From NCBI GenBank assembly GCA_029934835.1, contig JAOZLL010000003.1, positions 5,796-64,375 on the forward strand: a DNA stretch of 58,580 nt, written 5' to 3'. The notes beneath the pieces are model-generated. The model saw only the letters and a program-made list of their open reading frames with translations, did no database searches and had not been told where the DNA came from. The position numbers and the translations under genes were made by a program. This document shows, piece after piece, positions 27,513-35,027 of the stretch (the first letter of the stretch is position 1; each line of letters starts with the position of its first letter). Origin of the DNA: Flavobacteriaceae bacterium (lineage in GTDB: Bacteria; Bacteroidota; Bacteroidia; Flavobacteriales; Flavobacteriaceae).

Positions 27513-27520
27513 CAAAAGTA
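27513..27520 (-). promoter_or_regulatory. -7 box of the haem-uptake operon
   Basis: TACTTTTG on the minus strand, matching TAnnTTTG, 31 bases before the preferred receptor start codon. Confidence 0.5.
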
Positions 27521-27577
27521 ACCCAAGATAAATTATTAAAATAACGATACAAATATTTTAAATACCGATTATTGTTG

Positions 27578-27585
27578 TAACTTTG
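27578..27585 (+). promoter_or_regulatory. -7 box of the AraC regulator gene
   Basis: TAACTTTG, matching TAnnTTTG, 74 bases before the AraC start codon. The two divergent -7 boxes lie about 58 bases apart, so one bound regulator could control both promoters. Confidence 0.45.
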
Positions 27586-27659
27586 CAGAGCATTAAAACC
27601 TCTATATATAAGGAATTTAGTGATAAATCTAAAGATTAACTAATAATTCTAAAAATAGA

Positions 27660-28547
27660 ATGTCTAAAAACAACGATAAAAGAACAAATAAAAATACCGC
27701 TCAAAGTATCGAAATAGAAGCCAGTTTTTTTCTACTGATTAATAAAAATGATACAGATCATACACAACAATTAGCCAAGGAGATAGATTGTAGTTTTATT
27801 CAAATTCATTTTTGCCTGCATGAGTCAGTTAAATTACTCTTTAATCAAGGTAAATATGGAATAGATATTTTAGCCAGCAAATCTTTACTACTTTACAATC
27901 CCACTCAAGATTTACCCATGAATGTTGAGTTAGCATCTGGCGCACAACTCATAAGTGTCTTAATCTCTATTGAAAAATTACATACCTTTTTTACACAAGA
28001 AGCGGGTATTATCCATTTTTTAAATGATGAAAATAAGGATAAAAAATTCTATTCAGATAAAGCTATTGCAGCTAATGAAAGTATTGTTTTAAGTCAAATA
28101 ATATCTCATAAAGTGCAACCTACGATGGAAAAATTGTATTTAAAAGCAAAAATTTATGAGCTTTTGAGTCTCTATTTTCAACCCAAATCTGATGCAGCGA
28201 ACAACTGTCCTTATCTTGAAGAAGAAGAAAATGTTGAAAAAATACGTACAGCTAAACGTATTATTATAGAGCGTATGGCTGAGCCACCAACACTTAAAGA
28301 GTTAGCAGAAGAAATTGAATTACCATTAGCCTATTTAAAAGATGGCTTTAAACAAATTTATGGAGATACTGTTTTTAACTTTTTATGGGAATATAAAATG
28401 GAGTATGCGCGTAGAATGTTAACTACTAAAAAATACAATGTTTCTGAAGTAAGTTTCGAAGTAGGTTATAGTACGGCAAGTCATTTTATCGCTGCTTTTA
28501 AAAAGAAGTTTGGAATTACTCCTAAAAAATATATGGGGAAAATCTAA
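27660..28547 (+). CDS. AraC family transcriptional regulator
   Basis: A 295-residue regulator. The C-terminal 100 residues hold two helix-turn-helix motifs: PTLKELAEEIELPLAYLKDGF, then YNVSEVSFEVGYSTASHF and the family end AAFKKKFGITPKKYMG. The N-terminal 190 residues form a divergent effector domain, similar in layout to PchR-type iron and siderophore regulators. It is transcribed divergently from the haem receptor operon and sits upstream of sufS, so control by iron or haem is likely but inferred. The first 18 residues are polar and disordered. Confidence 0.92.
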   Translation: MSKNNDKRTNKNTAQSIEIEASFFLLINKNDTDHTQQLAKEIDCSFIQIHFCLHESVKLLFNQGKYGIDILASKSLLLYNPTQDLPMNVELASGAQLISVLISIEKLHTFFTQEAGIIHFLNDENKDKKFYSDKAIAANESIVLSQIISHKVQPTMEKLYLKAKIYELLSLYFQPKSDAANNCPYLEEEENVEKIRTAKRIIIERMAEPPTLKELAEEIELPLAYLKDGFKQIYGDTVFNFLWEYKMEYARRMLTTKKYNVSEVSFEVGYSTASHFIAAFKKKFGITPKKYMGKI

Positions 28548-28659
28548 GCATTTACTACATTTGCTAGTGAACAAAACTCGCAAAGTTTCAATAGGCAGGA
28601 GTGATGACAACTTTGGGAGTTTGAGTAAAAATGAGTTTAACTACTAACAACAATTACTA

Positions 28660-29874
28660 ATGCTGAACATCGCTAAAATAAGAGCAGATTTCCCTATTCT
28701 AAAACGAAAAATAAACGGAAAACCTTTGGTTTATTTTGACAATGCAGCAACAGGTCAAAAGCCACAAGTCGTCATTGATGCACTAGATAAATATTACAAA
28801 AATACCAATGCAAATATCCATCGAGGTGTACATACTTTAAGTCAAGAGGCAACTAATGCTTACGAATATTCTCGAGAGACCATTAAAAATCATTTTAATG
28901 CTAAACATTCGCATGAGATAATTTTTACAAGAGGTACTACTGAAAGTATCAATTTAGTTGCTAATGGATTTTCCCAATTATTACAAAAAGGTGATGAAGT
29001 TATTATTTCGCAATTAGAACACCATTCTAATATCATTCCTTGGCAATTAGCCTGTGAGAAATCAGGAGCTGTTCTTAAGATTGTTCCGATAAATAAAAAA
29101 GGTGAATTATTAGTTGAATCTTATGAATATTTACTCTCAGATAAAACAAAAATAGTCGCTATAAACCATATTTCTAATACGTTGGGGACAATTAATCCTA
29201 TAAAGAAAATTATAGATAAAGCACATGAATATGGTGCTGCCGTTTTAATAGATGGCGCACAAGCAACTCCACATTTAAAGGTTGATGTACAGGCTTTAGA
29301 TTGTGATTTCTATTGTGCTTCAGCACATAAAATGTATGGACCTACTGGTATTGGTATGTTGTATGGTAAAGAGGATTGGCTTAACAAACTGCCACCCTAT
29401 CAAGGTGGTGGTGAAATGATTAAAGAAGTAACCTTTGAAAAAACCACTTATGCTGATTTACCGTTTAAATTTGAAGCAGGCACACCTAATATTGCAGCAG
29501 GTATTGCCTTTAGCGTAGCCATTGACTATTTAAATAATATAGGATTAGAAAATATTGCCTCCTATGAAAACGGGTTATTAAAATACGCAACAGAACAACT
29601 TGTTAGTATTCCTCATTTAACAATTATTGGTACTGCAAAACACAAAGCTGCGGTAGTTTCTTTTACAGTAGATGGAATCCATCCCTTTGATATTGGTAGT
29701 ATTATTGATAAACTTGGGATAGCAATCCGTACAGGGCACCATTGCACACAGCCTATCATGCAGTTTTATAATCTATCGGGCACTTCTAGAGCATCCTTTT
29801 CATTTTACAATACTAAAGATGAGATAGATGTGTTTGTTGATGCATTAAAAAAAGCTTTGATGATGTTATTATAA
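28660..29874 (+). CDS. sufS: Cysteine desulfurase SufS
   Basis: PLP enzyme that takes sulfur from cysteine for Fe-S cluster assembly. The 404-residue group II desulfurase has the PLP-binding Lys224 in SAHKMYGPTG, His121/122 in SQLEHHSN, and the catalytic Cys362 in the short loop IRTGHHCTQP that marks SufS rather than IscS. The end SGTSRASFSFYNTKDEID is typical. The length is normal. It lies 112 bases after the AraC gene in the same direction and could be part of its transcript. No sufBCD or sufE is next to it. Confidence 0.96.
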   Translation: MLNIAKIRADFPILKRKINGKPLVYFDNAATGQKPQVVIDALDKYYKNTNANIHRGVHTLSQEATNAYEYSRETIKNHFNAKHSHEIIFTRGTTESINLVANGFSQLLQKGDEVIISQLEHHSNIIPWQLACEKSGAVLKIVPINKKGELLVESYEYLLSDKTKIVAINHISNTLGTINPIKKIIDKAHEYGAAVLIDGAQATPHLKVDVQALDCDFYCASAHKMYGPTGIGMLYGKEDWLNKLPPYQGGGEMIKEVTFEKTTYADLPFKFEAGTPNIAAGIAFSVAIDYLNNIGLENIASYENGLLKYATEQLVSIPHLTIIGTAKHKAAVVSFTVDGIHPFDIGSIIDKLGIAIRTGHHCTQPIMQFYNLSGTSRASFSFYNTKDEIDVFVDALKKALMMLL

Positions 29875-29932
29875 CTTCATTATTGGCACCTTTTTTGTAT
29901 TTTTACTTTACATAAACCTTAAAAGAATCATT

Positions 29933-30973
29933 ATGAAACCTTTTTATAGCCTATTAATATTAACCTTTTTTTTAACTTCTTGTGAAGAAGAAAAAGTAAT
30001 TTATGTTGCAGATCACCTAGAAAATTGTGAAAGTGTTACACCTCAAACTTGTATGTTAATTAAAGAAAATAAAACAGATGATTGGAATTATTTTTATGAT
30101 GCTATTGAAGGGTTTACCTATGAAGAAGGATATGAGTATATCTTAAAAGTGAAAATATTAAAAATAAAAAATCCGCCAGCTGATGCATCAAGTTTAGCAT
30201 ATAAATTAGTTGAGGTTATTTCTAAAGAAAAAACACAAACAAGTATATCAATTTATGGGAAATGGATTGTTACTAACATCAATAATTTTGAAAATAAAAC
30301 AGACAAATCACCCTATTTTACAATTCAAAAAGGGCAAATTAATGGTAATACAGGTTGTAATAACTTTGGTGGTTCTATAATAAACGATTCCACAGGTGTT
30401 TTTCAAACAGGAATGCTTAAAATGACCAAAATGTATTGTGAAGAGACCACTGATTTAGAAAATGCTTTTGCAACTGCACTAGGAAATACAGTATCATATT
30501 CTCGATCAGGAGATCTTATCAGCCTTTTTGATAATCAAAAAAACAAACTACTTAGCGCTAAACTTGCAGAAAATGAAATAAAAGATATAACTAAAAAAAG
30601 AGAACCATTAAGTATTCGTTATAGTGCGACATCTAGAGGTTTTGGACACAGTATCAATTTTGTAAATGGACAATTTATTTACGAAGAAATAAGACCTAAA
30701 TCTTTTAAAAGCATTAAAACTATTACAGATTCAGACATAGAAACCATCTATCTCTTAGCTTCAAAAATAGATTTTACTACTTTAGAAAAATTAATACCAC
30801 CTTCAAAAGCACATCAATATGATGGAGCTGCTGGTGGAACATTTATAATCATAAGCAAAGGTGTAACCTATCGCACACAAACTTTTGACTATGGCAATCC
30901 TCATGCTGAAATAAAAGATTTAATTGAGAAATTGGTATCACTTAAGGATTCCTTAGAACCTAATTCAAAATAA
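29933..30973 (+). CDS. Lipoprotein with DUF4377 and META domains
   Basis: A 346-residue lipoprotein (signal MKPFYSLLILTFFLTSC). Residues 22-105 match the DUF4377 pattern, with CMLIKENKTDDWNYFYD and EGYEYILKVKILKIKNPP. Residues 105-200 form a META domain with YGKWIVTNI and GCNNFGGSI, then CEETTDLENAFATAL. The remaining C-terminal 130 residues, including YDGAAGGTFIIISKGVTYRTQTF, are an extra beta-rich region. META proteins are linked to heat or secretion stress (HslJ) in other bacteria, but the role here is unknown. Its end overlaps rnhA convergently by nine bases. Confidence 0.85.
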   Translation: MKPFYSLLILTFFLTSCEEEKVIYVADHLENCESVTPQTCMLIKENKTDDWNYFYDAIEGFTYEEGYEYILKVKILKIKNPPADASSLAYKLVEVISKEKTQTSISIYGKWIVTNINNFENKTDKSPYFTIQKGQINGNTGCNNFGGSIINDSTGVFQTGMLKMTKMYCEETTDLENAFATALGNTVSYSRSGDLISLFDNQKNKLLSAKLAENEIKDITKKREPLSIRYSATSRGFGHSINFVNGQFIYEEIRPKSFKSIKTITDSDIETIYLLASKIDFTTLEKLIPPSKAHQYDGAAGGTFIIISKGVTYRTQTFDYGNPHAEIKDLIEKLVSLKDSLEPNSK

Positions 30974-31444
30974 CGAATCTTTACCTGCTTCAAAACCAGA
31001 ATCAATTAGTAAGTTTTTTTGTTGAGAAGCAGTAACAGCCAAGTGGTCACAACGTTCGTTTTGAGGATGGTCGTTGTGTCCTTTTATCCAAATCATGGTT
31101 GGTTTAAATGTATCATATAGTTTTACAAATCGACGCCATAAGTCGGTATTTTTTACATTAGAATAGCGCCTTCTTTTCCAACCAGCAATCCAATCTTTGT
31201 TAACGGCATCTACAACATATTTAGAATCTGAAAAAATGCTAATTTCTAGATTATCAAATTTTATTTGCTCTAAAGCTACAATGACAGCCAAAAGCTCCAT
31301 TCTGTTATTGGTGGTTTTTAAATAACCTTGTGAATACTCTTTTTTATAAGGTTTCCCAACCCATTCCATAACAATGCCATAGCCACCAGGACCTGGATTT
31401 CCGCTGCATGCACCATCGGTATATATGTGAATACTTTCAGTCAT
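30965..31444 (-). CDS. rnhA: Ribonuclease HI
   Basis: Cuts the RNA strand of RNA-DNA hybrids. The 159-residue protein has all catalytic acids: Asp10 (YTDGACSGNPGPGGYG), Glu50 (NNRMELLAV), Asp73 (SDSKYVVDA) and Asp133 (NERCDHLA). It also has the active-site-loop histidine in KGHNDHP and a basic handle GWKRRRYSN. The length matches the E. coli enzyme. It is monocistronic and convergent with the META lipoprotein gene. Confidence 0.97.
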   Translation of the reverse strand: MTESIHIYTDGACSGNPGPGGYGIVMEWVGKPYKKEYSQGYLKTTNNRMELLAVIVALEQIKFDNLEISIFSDSKYVVDAVNKDWIAGWKRRRYSNVKNTDLWRRFVKLYDTFKPTMIWIKGHNDHPQNERCDHLAVTASQQKNLLIDSGFEAGKDSLF

Positions 31445-31519
31445 AAACTTATCAAAAAAATAAAAAATGTAATATTATTCACTACAAAACTAAGAAATAA
31501 TTAATTTCGCAACCTAATT

Positions 31520-32494
31520 ATGGTAAAAATCAAAGATATAGAATTGGGAGAGTTCCCATTGCTTCTTGCTCCAATGGAAGATGTAAGCGATCCTCCTTTC
31601 AGAAAACTCTGTAAAGAATATGGCGCTGATGTGGTGTATACGGAGTTTATTTCATCTGAAGGGCTAATTAGAAATGCACGAAAAAGTGTACAAAAATTAG
31701 ACATTTACGATAGTGAGCGCCCAGTTGGCATTCAGATTTTTGGACATGATTTAGATTCTATGTTACGAACGGTAGAAATTGTTGCCGAATCAAAACCCGA
31801 TTTTATTGATATTAATTATGGATGTCCCGTTAAAAAAGTAGTAAACCGAGGAGCAGGAGCAGGAATATTAAAAGATATTCCAAGAATGGTGGAACTTTCT
31901 GAGGCTATGGTGAAACATACTAATTTGCCCGTTACTGTTAAAACCCGTTTGGGTTGGGATCATGATTCTGTTGAAATTATTGAAGTAGCCGAGCGTCTAC
32001 AAGATGTTGGTATTTCTGCAATAGCAATACACGGTAGAACACGCGCTCAAATGTACAAAGGTGAAGCAGCTTGGGAACCAATAGCCAATGTAAAAAACAA
32101 CCCACGAATGCATATTCCAGTTTTTGGAAATGGTGATATCAATACACCTGAAAAAGCCTTATTAATTAGAGATAAATTTGGATTAGATGGCGCCATGATA
32201 GGTCGGGCGAGTATCGGAAATCCTTGGTTTTTTAATCAAGTTAAACACTTTTTAAAAACAGGTAAGCATTTAGCACCACCAACCATTGCTGAACGTGTTC
32301 ATGTTGCCAAACGTCATTTAGAAATGGCAACAGATTGGAATGGTGATATTGTAGGTATGTTAGAAACGAGACGTCATTACTCTAATTATTTTAAAGGAAT
32401 TGCCAATTTTAAGGAGTATAGATTAAAACTGGTAACAGCTCCTACAAAAGAGGATGTTTTTAGAGTGTTTGAAGAAGTATTGGAGAAGTTCTAG
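31520..32494 (+). CDS. dusB: tRNA-dihydrouridine synthase (DusB type)
   Basis: FMN- and NADPH-dependent enzyme that reduces uridines in tRNA D loops. The 324-residue TIM barrel has LLAPMEDVSDPPFRKLC near residues 15-31 and the catalytic Cys102 in DINYGCPVKKVVNRGAGAGI. It also has LPVTVKTRLGWD, AIHGRTRAQMYKGEA and GRASIGNPWFF, with a helical tRNA-binding domain at the end. The sequence fits the DusB subgroup. The first codons lie close to a TAATTTCG element at 31502-31509, a near match to the -7 consensus. Confidence 0.94.
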   Translation: MVKIKDIELGEFPLLLAPMEDVSDPPFRKLCKEYGADVVYTEFISSEGLIRNARKSVQKLDIYDSERPVGIQIFGHDLDSMLRTVEIVAESKPDFIDINYGCPVKKVVNRGAGAGILKDIPRMVELSEAMVKHTNLPVTVKTRLGWDHDSVEIIEVAERLQDVGISAIAIHGRTRAQMYKGEAAWEPIANVKNNPRMHIPVFGNGDINTPEKALLIRDKFGLDGAMIGRASIGNPWFFNQVKHFLKTGKHLAPPTIAERVHVAKRHLEMATDWNGDIVGMLETRRHYSNYFKGIANFKEYRLKLVTAPTKEDVFRVFEEVLEKF

Positions 32495-32619
32495 TGTTCT
32501 TTAATCTCAATTATAAAGGCTTAGCTATAAAAATTGTGAGTCTCTATTGAATATGTAAAATAAATCATCTAATTTTATAACAGATATTTGCAACAATATC
32601 TTTAAAAAAGAAACTTGTA

Positions 32620-32627
32620 TATATTTG
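32620..32627 (+). promoter_or_regulatory. -7 box of the transglutaminase gene
   Basis: TATATTTG, matching TAnnTTTG, 14 bases before the preferred ATG. The cassette-like gene therefore appears to bring its own promoter. Confidence 0.45.
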
Positions 32628-32641
32628 TGTTGCCACCAATA

Positions 32642-33598
32642 ATGAAAAAAATATTGCTAATACTAATAATTTGCTCAAATACGTTTGTGTTTTCTCAAAC
32701 AAAGAACGTAAAAGAACTAGCGATAGAAATATCAAAGAAAAATCTTGATATGACAGAATTAGTATCATACGTGAATGAAAATCTGGAGGAAAATACTGAA
32801 AAAGCGTTTTTTTTCTACTATTGGATAGGTTTAAATGTGAATTATGACCGTGAACTATTCAGCAAACGAAACCAAACTAATTTTAGTTATGAAAAAGATT
32901 ATTCATACAATCTAAAACCTGAACAAGTTTTTGAAAAAAGAATAGGTGTATGTTCAGGATATTCGAATCTGTATAAATGGTTTTTGGACGAACTGGAAAT
33001 AGAAAATGTGATTGTTTCTGGACATATTAGAGACGAAACAAATCATTTTATCGAATTGGATTTGGATTTTGATTATGGACATTCGTGGAATATCATTAAA
33101 TTAAATGGAAAATGGATGATTGTAGATACGACTTGGGGAACTTCTTCTAATTCAATGATATCTGACTTCTATTTTGACGTAAGTCCCGAAAGAGCAATTA
33201 TTACTCATTATCCTGAAGACATCTCATGGCAACTCCTAGAAATTCCTTTATCTTTAGAAGAATTCAATAACTCGAAATTCATAAAACCAATTTGGTTTGA
33301 AGTTGGATTTTCTGATAATCCAAAGCTTAAAAAGGATAACAAAAATTATTATTTCGTTTTCCAAAACAATCCTAACAAGAATTGGTCTGTAGATTTACTT
33401 TTTAGTGGGGACAATCTAGATTTTCAACCTGTCCAAAACGTAAAAAAAATTGTTCAAGAAGGATTGACCTATCTTAAATTTGATAGAACAGAGATACCTG
33501 AAAAAGTATTCTTCAAAGTGAACATTTTTGAAGTGATTCAAGAAAAGAATTATAAAACTACAACGACCTATGAGGATGTTATTAATTTTAAAATATAA
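32642..33598 (+). CDS. Secreted transglutaminase-like protein, possible mobile cassette gene
   Basis: A 318-residue exported protein (signal MKKILLILIICSNTFVFSQ). The transglutaminase core is visible: KRIGVCSGYSNLYKWFLDEL with the catalytic Cys, GHSWNIIKLNGKWMIVDTTWG with His and Asp, in the order of the bacterial Transglut_core superfamily. Members act as proteases, amidases or crosslinkers, and the substrate is unknown. The C-terminal third is a beta-rich domain. The frame opens nine codons earlier, but the chosen ATG fits the signal peptide. The gene stands alone, with a promoter on one side and an approximately 200 bp imperfect palindrome starting nine bases after its stop, unlike any neighbour. 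Confidence 0.88.
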   Translation: MKKILLILIICSNTFVFSQTKNVKELAIEISKKNLDMTELVSYVNENLEENTEKAFFFYYWIGLNVNYDRELFSKRNQTNFSYEKDYSYNLKPEQVFEKRIGVCSGYSNLYKWFLDELEIENVIVSGHIRDETNHFIELDLDFDYGHSWNIIKLNGKWMIVDTTWGTSSNSMISDFYFDVSPERAIITHYPEDISWQLLEIPLSLEEFNNSKFIKPIWFEVGFSDNPKLKKDNKNYYFVFQNNPNKNWSVDLLFSGDNLDFQPVQNVKKIVQEGLTYLKFDRTEIPEKVFFKVNIFEVIQEKNYKTTTTYEDVINFKI

Positions 33599-33606
33599 TT
33601 AACTGG

Positions 33607-33803
33607 TGGTAACATTGGCTAAAATCCATTGTGGCTAATTGCCTTACCTTAAAGTTTATTTTGTATCTGTGAACACGCCAAATCTTTGGATTTGGCAACA
33701 TTAACGGAAAGAAGCAGTGACCAAATCCAAAGATGTGTCTAATTTTATAAACTGATAGTTAAGGCTTCTAAAACTCATAACATTTTTTAGCCGAAACCGT
33801 TAA
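33607..33803. repeat. Large imperfect palindrome, attC-like site candidate
   Basis: About 197 bases that fold on themselves almost end to end. The inner stem is ATCTTTGGATTTGG (about 33682-33695) against CCAAATCCAAAGAT (33721-33734), a perfect 14 bp. Next come ACAC/GTGT, then GCCTTACCTTAAAGTTTAT against ATAAACTGATAGTTAAGGC. The outermost arms are TAACATTGGCTAAAA (from 33610) against TTTTTAGCCGAAACCGTTA (to 33802). The innermost part also contains a short palindrome GCCAAATC-TTTG-GATTTGGC. This layout of nested arms with mismatches resembles integron cassette recombination sites more than a terminator. Confidence 0.6.
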
Positions 33804-33870
33804 TAAAGTTACTTTCAATACCCGTTATTTATATTCTTAATAAATCCTTAACCCTTATATCTGCTCCATT

Positions 33871-33905
33871 AAAAAAAGGCTGTCTGAAAAAGACAGCCTT
33901 TTTAT
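33871..33905. terminator. Bidirectional terminator
   Basis: AAAAAGGCTGTCT at 33873-33885 pairs with AGACAGCCTTTTT at 33891-33903 around GAAAA, with A and T runs outside. It ends the lipoprotein gene at 33955 on the minus strand and any read-through from the left. Confidence 0.9.
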
Positions 33906-33954
33906 TTTTAACAAATTACAAGTATAACTTGTTAAAAAATCAACTAACCAAACT

Positions 33955-34926
33955 TTATTTTCTAGCCGGAGCTTTTGTTTTTGTGTTTTTTGTGTGTTCC
34001 GCTTTTTTACTTGTTGAACGTTGTTTGCGCTCTATTGTTTTTCGCTGAACTTTAAATCTTTTTCTACCTTCATCTGAACTGGTTTTGCTGGAGGCAATTC
34101 TATATTGAATATAACCACGTCCGTCAAATTCATAAGTTGTTCCAGAAGCATAGTGATATAAACTAATTGCTGTATCATCAATAACGCTTAATTCAAAGGC
34201 TTCAGTATCTCCGTTGTCATAATATAATGTTAAGTCTTTTATGTCATTATATCCATTGATGTTAGCCACTTCATAATCTCCTGTAAAATCCCAATATCTT
34301 TCTGAAACAGGAGTTCCAACTTCATCTATCGAAGAATAAAATGTGGTAATACTCTCAGGTGTAAAAGCGAGATAATTCTCATTATCAAAAGCATTTAATT
34401 CACCTTCTAGACTCGTATAGGTTTTTTCCCATTCGTTATATTCTTGTAAAAAATATTCTAAATTATCATAAAACACTTGGTCGTAATCAAATGTAGCACT
34501 GTGATATCCTTCTAAATAATAAGTAACTTGATTATAAGAATCGTATAGACGTATGCTTTGTGAAGTATCAAAAATCACTTCAAATTCATAATAGCCATCA
34601 TAGCTATGATTTACTTCTAACAAACCTCTATTGGTATTATAAGATCCTATTTGAATACCATATCCATTTCCACTAAAACCAATACCTACAATATTATTAT
34701 TGGCATAAACTCGTCCGTTTATAAAAGAAAGTGTAAAAGCTTTTGAAACAAAAGGCACATCACCATAACCCGTAGTTCTATTAAAATCTACATACCAAAT
34801 ATCATAATGAGTTAGTGCTTCTTCTAAAGAGATGCCATCATCATAATAGTTATCTGTTTCTATAAAACAAGAAGTAAAGGTAAATGCGACGAGTAGTAGT
34901 CCGAAAAGTAGTTTAGTTGTTTTCAT
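33955..34926 (-). CDS. Lipoprotein of unknown function with a basic tail
   Basis: A 323-residue lipoprotein with signal MKTTKLLFGLLLVAFTFTSC. The mature part up to about residue 275 is Tyr-, Asp- and Asn-rich and beta-strand-like, with motifs such as YDIWYVDFNRTTGYGDVPF, FTLSFINGRVYANNN and LYDSYNQVTYYLEGYHS. The last 45 residues switch sharply to Lys/Arg-rich low-complexity sequence (GRKRFKVQRKTIERKQRSTS), ending KAPARK. I do not recognise the family. The basic tail is unusual for an envelope lipoprotein. It is monocistronic with a terminator behind it. Confidence 0.75.
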   Translation of the reverse strand: MKTTKLLFGLLLVAFTFTSCFIETDNYYDDGISLEEALTHYDIWYVDFNRTTGYGDVPFVSKAFTLSFINGRVYANNNIVGIGFSGNGYGIQIGSYNTNRGLLEVNHSYDGYYEFEVIFDTSQSIRLYDSYNQVTYYLEGYHSATFDYDQVFYDNLEYFLQEYNEWEKTYTSLEGELNAFDNENYLAFTPESITTFYSSIDEVGTPVSERYWDFTGDYEVANINGYNDIKDLTLYYDNGDTEAFELSVIDDTAISLYHYASGTTYEFDGRGYIQYRIASSKTSSDEGRKRFKVQRKTIERKQRSTSKKAEHTKNTKTKAPARK

Positions 34927-35027
34927 AATATTGATATTTGATTATATGAAATCAAAGTCTGTGCCAAAGCTTCTATATCTTATTATTTAGTAATTTTTAA
35001 TTACTTTCGTGAAATACATTTGCTATT

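Noticed and set aside
27483-27515. TTG at 27515 as receptor start
   Set aside because: The codon is inside a TAnnTTTG -7 box, so it would not be transcribed.
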